Source: Aedes albopictus (lineage: Eukaryota; Arthropoda; Insecta; Diptera; Culicidae). Taken from it: 64,000 nt of DNA. Position numbers and translations under genes: made by a program. The notes under the pieces are model-generated. The model did not search any database. It worked only from the letters and a program-made list of their open reading frames with translations, and was not told the origin of the DNA. Shown here piece after piece: positions 55,200 to 64,000 of this stretch (the first letter of the stretch is position 1; each line of letters begins with the position of its first letter). Where the stretch lies: positions 58,757,254-58,821,253 of the forward strand of contig NC_085138.1 of NCBI RefSeq assembly GCF_035046485.1, written 5' to 3'.

Positions 55200-56998
55200 T
55201 ATCAGACTTTTCAGCATGACTTATATGGGTGTCAATTCATATTTTCGACAATATTGTAGTACACCTCGTTTGCAGTACATTGTTCCACACTCCAACATAA
55301 CAATTCTGTTATTGCTGGCAACACTGACCATGTAGATTTATATAAAGCTTAATATCTCAAATCCGGTGTGAGATAGGCAATTCGATTGTTCGGCAATGTT
55401 GTAGTGCACCTCATTTACAGAGCATTATTTCGCACTGTGATACAAAAATTCTGTTATTGCTGGCAACACTGACCATGCAGATTTATATAAAGCTCAATAT
55501 CTCAAATCCGGTGTGAGATAGGCAATTCGAATGTTCGACGATGTTGTAGTGCACCTCATTTACAGTGGATTATTTCACACTGTGATACAAAAATTCTGTT
55601 ATTGCTGGCAACACTGACCATGCAGATTTACATAATGCTCAATATCTCAAATCCGGTGTGAGATAGGCAATTCGAATGTTCGGCAATGTTGTAGTGCACC
55701 TCATTTACAGAGCATTATTTCGCACTGTGATACAAAAATTCTGTTATTGCTGGCAACACTGACTATGCAGATTTATATAAAGCTCAATATCTCAAACCCG
55801 GTGTGAGATAGGCAATTCGAATGTTCGACGATGTTGTAGTGCACCTCATTTACAGTGGATTATTTCACACTGTGATACAAAAATTCTGTTATTGCTGGCA
55901 ACACTGACCATGCAGATTTAAATAATGCTCAATATCTCAAATCCGGTGTGAGATAGGCAATTCGAATGTTCGGCAATGTTGTAGTGCACCTCATTTACAG
56001 AGCATTATTTCGCACTGTGACACAAAAATTCTGTTATTGCTGGCAACACTGACCATGCAGATTTAAATAATGCTCAATATCTCAAATCCGGTGTGAGATA
56101 GGCAATTCGAATGTTCGGCAATGTTGTAGTGCACCTCATTTACAGAGCATTATTTCGCACTGTGATACAAAAATTCTGTTATTGCTGGCAACACTGACCA
56201 TGCAGATTTAAATAATGCTCAATATCTCAAATCCGGTGTGAGATAGGCAATTCGAATGTTCGGCAATGTTGTAGTGCACCTCATTTACAGAGCATTATTT
56301 CGCACTGTGATACAAAAATTCTGTTATTGCTGGCAACACTGACCATGCAGATTTACATAATGCTCAATATCTCAAATCCGGTGTGAGATAGGCAATTCGA
56401 ATGTTCGGCAATGTTGTAGTGCACCTCATTTACAGAGCATTATTTCGCACTGTGATACAAAAATTCTGTTATTGCTGGCAACACTGACCATGCAGATTTA
56501 AATAATGCTCAATATCTCAAATCCGGTGTGAGATAGGCAATTCGAATGTTCGGCAATGTTGTAGTGCACCTCATTTACAGAGCATTATTTCGCACTGTGA
56601 TACAAAAATTCTGTTATTGCTGGCAACACTGACCATGCAGATTTACATAATGCTCAATATCTCAAATCCGGTGTGAGATAGGCAATTCGAATGTTCGGCA
56701 ATGTTGTAGTGCACCTCATTTACAGAGCATTATTTCGCACTGTGATACAAAAATTCTGTTATTGCTGGCAACACTGACCATGCAGATTTAAATAATGCTC
56801 AATATCTCAAATCCGGTGTGAGATAGGCAATTCGAATGTTCGGCAATGTTGTAGTGCACCTCATTTACAGTGGATTATTTCACACTGTGATACAAAAATT
56901 CTGTTATTGCTGGCAACACTGACCATGCAGATTTAGATAAAGTTAAAAATATCAATTCAGGTGTGAGATAGGCAATTCGAATGTTCGACAATGTTGTA
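55200..56998 (+). repeat. 145-bp satellite, about 12 copies
   Basis: The anchor 'attgctggcaacactga' occurs at 55311, 55456, 55601, 55746, 55891, 56036, 56181, 56326, 56471, 56616, 56761 and 56906, exactly 145 apart throughout. First and last copies are diverged; inner ones are nearly identical. Variants (cggcaatg/agagcat against cgacgatg/agtggat; aaataatgc against acataatgc) alternate, giving 290-bp dimers. The array is cut at 56998 by a TA-flanked element and its last piece continues at 59599. Confidence 0.95.
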
Positions 56999-57759
56999 CA
57001 GGTATGTTCCGATTTTGTCACTATCCGTTATTATCACTATCCGTTTTTGTCACTATCCGATTTCGTCAACATTTCATTCCGTTTTTGTCAACACTAAAGT
57101 TTTTGTCAAATTTGTTCCCTCGAACACGAGTTATTTATAGTTTAACATTAATTTTGAGGTAATGCATCCATGAGTGAATTTCAAGGAACCACCAATGATG
57201 ACATAGAAGACGCATTCGCTACAATAGCTTTGAACACATTTCAAATTCAGCTGTAGATAAGGTTAATTCATGCTTTCTCTCACGCATATCTTTACTTTTT
57301 ATTTGAACATGAGAAAAATTAAACCAATAGTCCGATAGAAAAATTACTCTAGCTCTACGTACCAACTGGAACTTGGCCAGCCTCTTCAAGTGTTCTTCGA
57401 GAACTTAAACAGTTCGGGGTTTTGCCCGTCATTGCCTGAATTTTTACACTACAATATTTTACAACACTTTTTTAAGTGCAATAAATTGCACGCGGCTTTT
57501 AACACGATTTTCTTGAAATTACGCTGAAATGTGCTGAATTCTTCTCTTCTGGCTGCTGTTTCTTTTCGACGGGGCTCATTTCAACCAGAGATCTCTCTTG
57601 TCATGCTTGATAGCCTGTCCAATTTTTCCCGTCCGAAATTGCTATATTCACTAGGTAAACTGGAGATTCCTATGCATTTTATCCGGGATTTCATCTTTCG
57701 ATTGCTCTTAAAATGCAATCTTGGTTTCCTTCAGTAATTTCTACTAGCGATTCTACCTT

Positions 57760-58700
57760 GTATTCCTCCGGATTATTTAATGGATTTCTTCTGAGATATC
57801 GTTACGAAATAATTCAGAAGTTTCTTTAGGTGAACTAGGAGTTAAGTTTTCCAGAAATAAGTTACTCTAGGAAAGATGAGTCTAGGAACTTGCCAACGAT
57901 CTGGGGATTTCTCCACCAACAACTGAAGGATTCCCAGAAGAATCTAAGGATTCCCAAAAAATCTTAAAGAAATCCCATCAATTCTGAACTTATACAAGAT
58001 TCCTAGAAGGAATTTCTCAAGTTTCTCACTAGGAAATTCTGGAGGATTCCCACGAATAACTCCCCGGAGATTTCTACACAGAACATCAGGAGGACTCCCT
58101 GAAGAAATTTCTGTAGGATTTGAGGAAAGAATTCCTGGAAGATTACTAGACTAAACTACTGGGATATTCCCAGGAAACGCAGTAAGAAGTCGGGGCGAAT
58201 TATTATTATATTATCTTTTTTAACGAGATTGTCAGCCCAAGTCTGGTTCATCTACTAATCAAGATAGAATCCCCTTGGAAGTATTCATAATAAAAGTTCC
58301 AGTAGGTGTAGGTGTTTCTACTGCGCATAAATACCAAAACAAAGTCCTGTAGAAATCCTTATAAGAAATTTTTGGATGGAGGACATTCCAGGGAAAAATA
58401 TCATAAAAAACTCTTTAAAGAATCCAAGGAAGAAAATGTTCAAGGCATCCCAGAAATAAATTTTGGAGGAATCCCAGAATGAACCCCTGGAGAAATATCA
58501 GAAAATTGTTCTGGAGGGATTTCAAAAAGTGATCTTGGAAGAATTCCCGCAGAAAATTCTGAAGAAACGGAGATACTGCTATATTTCAAAAGTAAAATCT
58601 TGGTGAATCTCCAAAGCAAATCGAGTTGGATTAATTTCAACAGGATGTCTAGATTAAATCCCAAAATGGTTTTCTTAGCCCACCTTGTGCATTGGGGCCA
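57760..58700. repeat. 24-bp minisatellite, block F
   Basis: GGAATTCC-type repeats inside the TA-flanked element. Their presence inside a mobile element offers one way the family could spread. Confidence 0.55.
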
Positions 58701-58735
58701 TTATAGACCCAAACTGTACACAACGTCAGCGAGCT

Positions 58736-58986
58736 CCACTAAGAATTTGCATCCTTTGACAGATACGTATTTCGACCTCAACTGTAAGGTCGTCTTCAGT
58801 GTCTTGTACTTGACTCGACTCGAGTCGAGTCGAGTCAAGTACAAGACACTGAAGACGACCTTACAGTTGAGGTCGAAATACGTATCTGTCAAAGGATGCA
58901 AATTCTTAGTGGAATTCAAAGGAACAGTACTTAACGCGATTTTCTTTTATTTACAGATATTCCCCTAACAAGCCCAGGTTAATCAT
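58736..58986. mobile_element. Palindromic insertion with hammerhead-like core
   Basis: A perfect or near-perfect palindrome spans 58735-58913 (arms ~89 bp, centre gactcgactcgagtcgagtc), followed by a 73-base tail to 58986. CGTCAGCGAGCT flanks it at 58724-58735 and 58987-58998. Each arm encodes a hammerhead-ribozyme-like sequence (next entry). Mirror-image open frames on the two strands result from the palindrome. The layout matches the insertion at 1502-1705 and may derive from Penelope-like terminal repeats. Confidence 0.75.
58845..58890 (+). ncRNA. Hammerhead ribozyme-like motif
   Basis: In order: stem I strand GACA (58845-58848), core CTGAAGA (58849-58855, matching CUGANGA), one extra C, stem II GACCT/AGGTC (58857-58861 with 58870-58874) with an 8-base loop, GAAA (58875-58878), a very short stem III around TACGTA, then TC and stem I strand TGTC (58887-58890). 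Cleavage would follow C58886. The extra C before stem II departs from the consensus, and stem III is minimal. Because of the palindrome the same motif exists on the minus strand at about 58758-58803. Confidence 0.35.
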
Positions 58987-59598
58987 CGTCAGCGAGCTGT
59001 TCCCATCATAATGCATAAGGAAGGTTAATAAATTCCACTTCCAATATCCTGAGAAGTTACAAGTGCTTGCTTAGAAAAATTCTTGGAGATTTTCTAAAAG
59101 TATCATAGATGAAACTTTTATAGGAATCTGTGAAGATGATACTCGTGGAAAAAATGCCTTCCGGAAGGAAGTAAACATATCCGTTTTTGTTGGGATATCG
59201 GAATTATGTTCCTGGAGATAAATAATTCTTGGAAGTATGTCACATTTTAAAACGTCGATCCGGGTACTGGAACTATAATATGTGTCATTTTTGCGTTCAA
59301 CGAAAATAAATTTCCAAAAATGTGGTCGCAAATGTTATGAAAACCTCTTGTCGGCGTGACAGTCAGAAAACTGTTATTTGAGCTGGTTGCAGATATGCTA
59401 AAATTAATGTATTTAGCAATTAAATTTCATAGTTAACAGCATATTTTTACTTTTGGAATGTGTTCTACAGTAAAACTTCCAATTCATATTAAAATGTTGC
59501 AAAATATTTTGTTAAAGAAAATTATTCCGTTTTTGTCACTATTCCGTTTTTGTCAACTGAAAATCGCGGACCGTGTTGATAAAAACGGAACATACCTG

Positions 59599-59650
59599 TA
59601 ATGCACCTCATTTGCAGTGCATTGTTACACAAAAATATATTACGAGGGCC
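59599..59650 (+). repeat. 145-bp satellite remnant beyond the insertion
   Basis: 'taatgcacctcatttgcagtgcattgttacac' continues the satellite unit broken at 56998, proving that the 2.6-kb element inserted into the array. Confidence 0.75.
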
Positions 59651-60027
59651 TCCTTTTCAGATCCTTCGGTCATTGAAAAAAAAAACTCACATGATTACAA
59701 ATCGCATCCGAGAGCTACGAGTTACGCCACGCAAGGAAGCCTTGAATATCGTCCATTTTTCCTGTTCATGAGCATGTTTCTCATCGATCAATTACCAAAT
59801 TCCAGATTGGATCGCTATGTAAAATTTCGTATGCGTGTTGGTAACTACACCATTAAGAAATGTAAACATGAAAAATCTCAAAAAATCAATTTTCACCGGG
59901 ATACTCACACGGTGATTGAAATAGCTTTTTTCGACTTCTGCGCGTGGACAAATCACGAGTACCAAAACCAAAAAACAAAAGCTCGTTTTTACTCCCAGCC
60001 TACTATGGCATGAGATACTGCTTACGT
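59651..60027. other. No gene recognised
   Basis: A 146-codon plus frame (59573-60013) is open through here but starts in the satellite and shows no domain; the minus strand is open too. Not supported as a gene. Confidence 0.3.
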
Positions 60028-60036
60028 GCATGCAAA

Positions 60037-60288
60037 TGGGGTCTTCAGTTACCCTAGTGGTTGAGGCTATGGATCGCCAAACCGGGGAAGGTGGGTTTGA
60101 TTCCCGTTCCGGTCGGGAAAATTTTCTCGACTCCCTGTGCTGTGCTTGCCTCACAATATACAAATTCATGCAATGGCAGGCAAAGAAAGTCCTTCAATTA
60201 ATAACTGTGGAAGTGCTCAAAGAACACTAAGTTGAAGAGAGGCAGGCCAAGTTCCAGTGGGAACGTAGAGCCATAAAAAGAAGAAGAA
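60037..60288 (+). mobile_element. Feilai-type SINE, full length
   Basis: Complete copy: box A (taccctagtggttgaggct), box B (gggtttgattcccg), body through 'taactgtggaagtgctcaaagaacactaagttgaagagaggcaggccaagttccagtgggaacgtagagcc', and an AAG tail. GCATGCAAA (60028-60036) and GCATGTAAA (60289-60297) are an 8/9 target duplication. It is the reference for the partial copies at 3995, 26364 and 52128. Confidence 0.85.
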
Positions 60289-60299
60289 GCATGTAAAGA

Positions 60300-61136
60300 A
60301 AACCAACTAATTGTATTCACAAGTGGAACTGGAACGTTATTTGTACCAAGGTTCCTGATTTCCACTTTTTATCTTCTTCCACATGCGAAGACAGTCAGCA
60401 GCGAACGGTTGTCGCTTTAGTTTGTGTGCTTGCTTGTCAGCGACGACAGCAAACTCCGGCGAACGGTGGGAAGCCACACTTTGAAAGTACTCATTCGTCC
60501 ATATTCGCATCGCAAGCGATCGAGCGGTGATGCGATTCGTGAGTGATATTGTGCATATGAATTTTTGATGTTCCCAAAGAATGTTTACTATTTTCTTTGC
60601 TAATCTAGCATTTCAACAACAATACACTTAAAATGTGTGCATTACATACAAAAATTCTCATCTAGTTATGATAATAGCCGCTTCGATCGCTCACCAGCAT
60701 TCTTCACCATTCGTCATTTATTCATTCGCGTGCGATCCAAACTGCGACGAACGGCAACGAATATCCATGTCGAACAATTTGCCCATCGCTTCTCACTGGT
60801 GATGGGGTTGCATATTTGATCATGACTATCCGTTTGCTGCATCTTTCTCGATTCGCTTCAGCAAAGAGGAGTGAATATGAATGGAGTGAGGCGAATATAC
60901 CGATCCTTGATTTGTACGATGGCGCGAACATTATCACGCATACCGATACCATGTGAAATCATGTTGGTGCTGCCAACACTGGCCATCTGATTCTGTCACA
61001 TCCACCCAAAAACTGTTCGCTCGTAATTCCTTAAAATAAGGCTGTCTTCACAATGTGCATGAAAATTAGGGTGAACCAAATTTTCAAGAAATTGGTAACC
61101 AAAATATTTAGTTGCAAAAATAACTGTATACATCAT
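60300..61136. other. No gene recognised
   Basis: Moderately GC-balanced sequence with frequent 'gcgaacg' and 'gcgatcg' words; no domain or repeat structure identified. Confidence 0.3.
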
Positions 61137-61140
61137 TTAA

Positions 61141-61235
61141 CCCTTATGTGTCCGACAGGGTACCCGGGTACCCAGAGCCCATTTAAAAATCACGGTGTAG
61201 AAAAAAAAACAAAAATAATGTCGGACACATAACGG
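61141..61235. mobile_element. Tiny TTAA-type MITE
   Basis: The 95-bp unit has ends CCCTTATGTGTCCGACA and TGTCGGACACATAACGG, preceded by TTAA (61137-61140) and followed by TCAA. An inner palindrome GGGTACCCGGGTACCC is present. Same plan as 1025-1139 and 27411-27523. Confidence 0.6.
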
Positions 61236-61663
61236 TCAAAAAGCGCATAGCTCACTGGAAGCATTAAACGTGTCTGTGTCTTTTAAATTATAGGTCATTC
61301 GACTATCATTGACTCAGGCTCGAAAGACGATTCGCTTGAAAGACGGAGATTGTATCATTATCCAAAAATCTAGCTCATCGTTTCCCAGACTTGGCTCTCG
61401 CGACCCCCCAGTCTGTCGTCACCCCGCTTTTGGTAGAACAACAAAAGCGCGCCTGCAAGTGGTTGGGTGTCGCGAAACGAAATTGGGAAGCTACGATCTA
61501 GCTGATTAGAAATGGAAAATTAAAACTTTTTTGTGTGGGATTTTTTTTATTCAGATTGCTGCTTTGTTTATTGTATTTACGACGCTTTAATTGCTACAAA
61601 ATTTAAAAGCCCGATTGGTTCTACACCCTATTACTTGGAGTACCGTACATGACCACCCCTACA
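61236..61663. other. No gene recognised
   Basis: A 66-codon frame at 61309-61509 has no motif; otherwise unassigned. Confidence 0.3.
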
Positions 61664-61664
61664 A

Positions 61665-61695
<31 letters not shown>

Positions 61696-63517
61696 TAATA
61701 TAATTCATCCGACAGTTAAGTCTACATGAATGTTAAGAGGTAAAAATTACAACACAAATATAAAACAGTCATCAAAAACTCATCTTAATCTTCTAATTCT
61801 GTTGCGAAACTTGTAGGAAGCCTCGCCAAACTCGAATTCCGACTCCACCGCCGAGAAAGCTCTAATAATAGACGTGAGCGGTTCATTGTAGCCGTAGTCT
61901 GTACGATGATACCTGGTCTGCAGTAGGGAAGAAGTCCGAAGCACGCGTTGAGGAATACGAAATTCTAACTGCGACAACAGATCTGGGCAATCCACTTCGC
62001 CGTTCAAAAGCTTCGCGGCAAAAGTTGCCTGTTGAACCCGTCTTCGATGCTCCAAAGTGTCCAAATCCAGCAACTGGCATCTATCCTGGTATGGAGGTAA
62101 ATTAGCCGGATCGCGCCATGGCAAATGTCGCAACGCCAGCTTCACGAATCTCTTCTGAACACGTTCAATTCGAAGTATCCATGTTGTTTCATATGGACTC
62201 CAAACGATTGCGGAGTTTTCTAGCAGTGGCCTTACCAAAGAGCAGTATAATGCTTTTAAGCAGTAGGGATCTTTAAAATCACGAGCGATTTTGGAAATAA
62301 ATCCTAGTTGGCGAGTCGCTTTCGATATTACTGCACTGTAATGTAGACGAAAATCATGTTTTGGGTCCAAAAGAACACCTAGATCGTTCACTTTGTCTAC
62401 TCTGTTTAGCTTAACTCCATTAATGTGGTAATCAAAACGGATGGGTTTCTTATTGCGATGAAATGTCATCACCACACATTTTGTGGTACTGACGGTTAGT
62501 CTACATCGCCGGCACCATTCTACGAAAAGGTCCAAAAGTTTTTGAAGACGATGACAGTCTTGTTCCGTACGCACGACGAGGTAGAGTTTCAGGTCATCTG
62601 TATATTTCAGTTTGCACTTATCACCCAGTAATGCCGCAACATCATTAAAAAACAATGTGAAAAGCAACGGTCCCAAGTTGCTTCCCTGAGGCACACCAGA
62701 CGTACTGGAGAATGGTTTTGAAACACATGAATCAAGCTTCACACGGAGAGTCCTATTGGTCAGGTATGACAGCAACCACGTCTTAAGAGATGTCGTAGCA
62801 CCAAGCTTAGCCAGTTTATAAACCAGAATCCTATGGTCTATCTTGTCGAAAGCAGCTTTAAGATCGGTGTAGATGACGTCGACTTGAGTGTTATGTTCCA
62901 TAGCCGTAACGCACGTGCTGGTGAATGTTAACAAATTGGTAGTAACCGATCGGCCAGGAATGAAACCGTGCTGGTCTGTGGAAATGTAGCTCCTCGAGTG
63001 ATTCAAAATAGCCTGACTTAGTATTATTTCAAACAGTTTAGATGCTGCCGATAAGCTTGTTATACCCCGATAATTTTTGACATCCCGACGGTCCCCAGCT
63101 TTAAATACCGGAAACATGAATGACTGCTTCCACAATGTCGGAAATTTGGCTTGTTCGAAGGAGCGGTTGAAAATGGCAGCGAGAGGTTTGGCCAAAGCAG
63201 CTGAGCAACGACGAAATACCACAGCAGGAATGCCATCCGGCCCAGGTTTAACAGAGTTTTTCAGCTTCTTCGACGCAGCGATAACTTCTTCTTCAGTGAC
63301 GACAATCGTGTCCAGATTCAAAAAATCAGCAGGCACGTTACTTGCTGCTGATTCCGCCTCATTGTCGCTAGCTCCATCCTTATCAAAAATAGAAGCAAAG
63401 TGCTCTGCAAACATCTCACTCGCTTCCGCAGTACTAGATGCTTCTTTATCGCCAAGTCGCATGTTTGATGGAAAGCTAGAGTTTGTTAAAGAGGCATATG
63501 TTTTTGCACGCAAGGAT
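61664..63517 (-). mobile_element. 5'-truncated Jockey/CR1-group LINE
   Basis: The unit consists of the reverse transcriptase frame below, an ~85-base 3' untranslated region and an (AAT)n tail (written ATT at 61664-61697). The endonuclease and first ORF are missing. The 5' break lies near 63517, where similarity to LINE proteins stops. No target duplication was identified, so the ends are approximate. Confidence 0.65.
61780..63513 (-). CDS. Reverse transcriptase of Jockey/CR1-group LINE (5'-truncated)
   Basis: The 577-codon open frame carries a complete-looking reverse transcriptase: KPGPDGIPAVVF (about residues 90-100), FPVFKAGDRRDVKNYRGI, YTDLKAAFDKIDH (first catalytic aspartate), SGVPQGSNLGPLLF, and the active box YTDD near 62592-62603. 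YTDD has threonine where most LINEs have alanine. The C-terminal part (LGVLLDPKHDF, SLVRPLLE, YHRTDYGYNEPLTS) is typical of Jockey/CR1-like insect elements and has no RNase H. The apparent start is a TTG; real coding would have begun further upstream. No internal stop, so a rather young copy. It would copy its own RNA at a nicked target if the endonuclease were present. Confidence 0.8.
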   Translation of the reverse strand: MRAKTYASLTNSSFPSNMRLGDKEASSTAEASEMFAEHFASIFDKDGASDNEAESAASNVPADFLNLDTIVVTEEEVIAASKKLKNSVKPGPDGIPAVVFRRCSAALAKPLAAIFNRSFEQAKFPTLWKQSFMFPVFKAGDRRDVKNYRGITSLSAASKLFEIILSQAILNHSRSYISTDQHGFIPGRSVTTNLLTFTSTCVTAMEHNTQVDVIYTDLKAAFDKIDHRILVYKLAKLGATTSLKTWLLSYLTNRTLRVKLDSCVSKPFSSTSGVPQGSNLGPLLFTLFFNDVAALLGDKCKLKYTDDLKLYLVVRTEQDCHRLQKLLDLFVEWCRRCRLTVSTTKCVVMTFHRNKKPIRFDYHINGVKLNRVDKVNDLGVLLDPKHDFRLHYSAVISKATRQLGFISKIARDFKDPYCLKALYCSLVRPLLENSAIVWSPYETTWILRIERVQKRFVKLALRHLPWRDPANLPPYQDRCQLLDLDTLEHRRRVQQATFAAKLLNGEVDCPDLLSQLEFRIPQRVLRTSSLLQTRYHRTDYGYNEPLTSIIRAFSAVESEFEFGEASYKFRNRIRRLR

Positions 63518-64000
63518 AACTTTCTCTGGTATGGGTGGAACAGTGCGAATGCGTATGTATTAGTGACTTCCGATCAAACTGAAGTGTCTGCGCAGTCTAG
63601 CAATTCATACAACTCGTATCCAGAGTGAACGTCTCTTTTATCGTGTTCAGCGTAGTTTTGAAACATACTCGAACCTAAAGCCGAATCGCTATTGAAATTT
63701 GTGGATTTCTTGTGTTTAAAACAGCGAAAAGGTTAGTTTTGCGAACCCTCTCCAGATGCACAAACTTATTAATTACATGGATCCTGCTGCAAAGAAGGCG
63801 AGGAAAAGTTTAATATAATCAGCTTTTCAAACAGCAGTTAGTTACTGTTTTGGCTGCCAAAAATTGCTCGGTCGATGAAGAGAGAATGGGTTAACTAAAA
63901 TAAGGGCAGTTGTACGATTAAGTTGTTTATTTTTTTATTTTCTGTCACTCGATTTGAAACGAAAGAGAACAATAAAAGAAATTTTCCATACATATTTTTT
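63518..64000. other. No confirmed gene; possible exon remnant at 63519-63628
   Basis: Immediately upstream of the LINE break, the plus strand reads NFLWYGWNSANAYVLVT...SSNSYNSYPE followed by TGA (63626-63628). The composition looks protein-like but I cannot name it, and there is no visible acceptor site because the LINE borders it. The remainder to 64000 shows nothing definite. Confidence 0.25.

Larger units (their letters stand above)
56999..59598. mobile_element. 2.6-kb TA-flanked element with repeated TTCCGTTTTTGTCA sites
   Basis: Ends CAGGTATGTTCCGATTTTGT and the reverse complement of CAGGTATGTTCCGTTTTTAT are flanked by TA (56997-56998 and 59599-59600) inside the satellite. Near both ends the word tccgtttttgtca is repeated: five or so at 57010-57115 and three at 59527-59590. 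CAG-start and TA duplication fit a pogo-like or other Tc1/mariner group. No transposase is seen; the 68-codon frame at 57531-57737 is unknown. Nested inside are minisatellite and a palindromic insertion. Confidence 0.75.

Noticed and set aside
55200..56998. CRISPR-like regular array
   Set aside because: Whole 145-bp units are repeated with no unique spacers, and the host is an insect; it is a satellite.
63077..63628. 183-codon plus-strand frame
   Set aside because: Mostly antisense to the LINE reverse transcriptase; only its last ~36 codons lie outside and are noted separately.
1..64000. Endogenous viral fragments
   Set aside because: I looked for viral polymerase, nucleoprotein or capsid motifs in the open frames and recognised none.
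1..64000. Phage, plasmid or bacterial defence systems
   Set aside because: No operon structure, ribosome binding sites or bacterial gene families; content is that of an insect repeat-rich chromosome.

Overview
The window looks like a stretch of gene-poor, transposon-packed chromosome from a culicine mosquito, most probably Aedes. The basis is family content rather than any host gene: Feilai-type tRNA-derived SINEs with (AAG)n tails, a nearly complete Lian-like (LOA clade) retrotransposon, several RTE-type remnants, a DD37E mariner-like transposase relic, many TA-, TTAA- and 8-bp-flanked MITEs, and AT-rich DNA with many degenerate tandem repeats. I recognise no host protein-coding gene with confidence. 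Nearly all open reading frames are accidental; the real coding relics are reverse transcriptases and one transposase.

Layout. 1-890 looks single-copy. 895-2100 is a degenerate 24-bp minisatellite carrying a small MITE and a 204-bp palindromic insertion. 2115-10585 is an 8.5-kb fold-back element with ~670-bp terminal inverted repeats and arms built of ~160-177-bp tandem repeats; it is itself invaded by an L1-like fragment, an RTE 3' tail and a SINE. 10600-14760 holds a palindromic hAT-like MITE and a second fold-back (11719-14370) that contains a TA-flanked element full of copies of one 15-mer. 14755-16960 is minisatellites, a SINE tail and a small hAT-like MITE. 16970-19285 looks single-copy.

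19286-30723 is a third inverted-repeat element. Inside it sits a Lian-like retrotransposon (20840-29604, 12-bp target duplication). Its single ORF is broken by two later insertions: a 1.4-kb inverted/tandem unit with tRNA-like modules and a 3.15-kb DNA element with ~130-bp terminal inverted repeats. Counting bases between target duplications shows that both insertions keep the original frame (1415 and 3159 bases). 30735-31385 is an RTE relic. 32234-36748 is a probable four-level nest of TA-flanked elements, including a DD37E transposase pseudogene. 37200-38740 is a ~137-bp repeat array hit by an internally deleted LOA-type element that keeps only sequence related to the two ends of Lian. 39704-43320 holds a palindromic TA MITE, a second minisatellite type and another TA MITE.

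43320-45000 looks single-copy. 45050-45905 is a reverse-strand RTE relic. 45935-52025 is mostly 24-bp minisatellite with one solo LTR. 52030-53165 is a fold-back with a Feilai SINE. 55200-59650 is a 145-bp satellite split by a 2.6-kb TA-flanked element, which contains a 251-bp palindrome with a hammerhead-ribozyme-like core. 61664-63513 is a reverse-strand Jockey/CR1-group reverse transcriptase with an (AAT)n tail.

How the parts relate: autonomous LINEs (Lian, RTE, L1-like, Jockey/CR1-like) and one Tc1/mariner element are all fragmentary here, and the short elements around them (SINEs, deleted LOA, MITEs) have the structure expected of parasites of such machinery. The most unusual material is the set of head-to-head palindromic insertions with 12-bp target duplications (1502-1705, 21570-22972, 58736-58986). 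All calls are by eye from sequence; no database search was possible.
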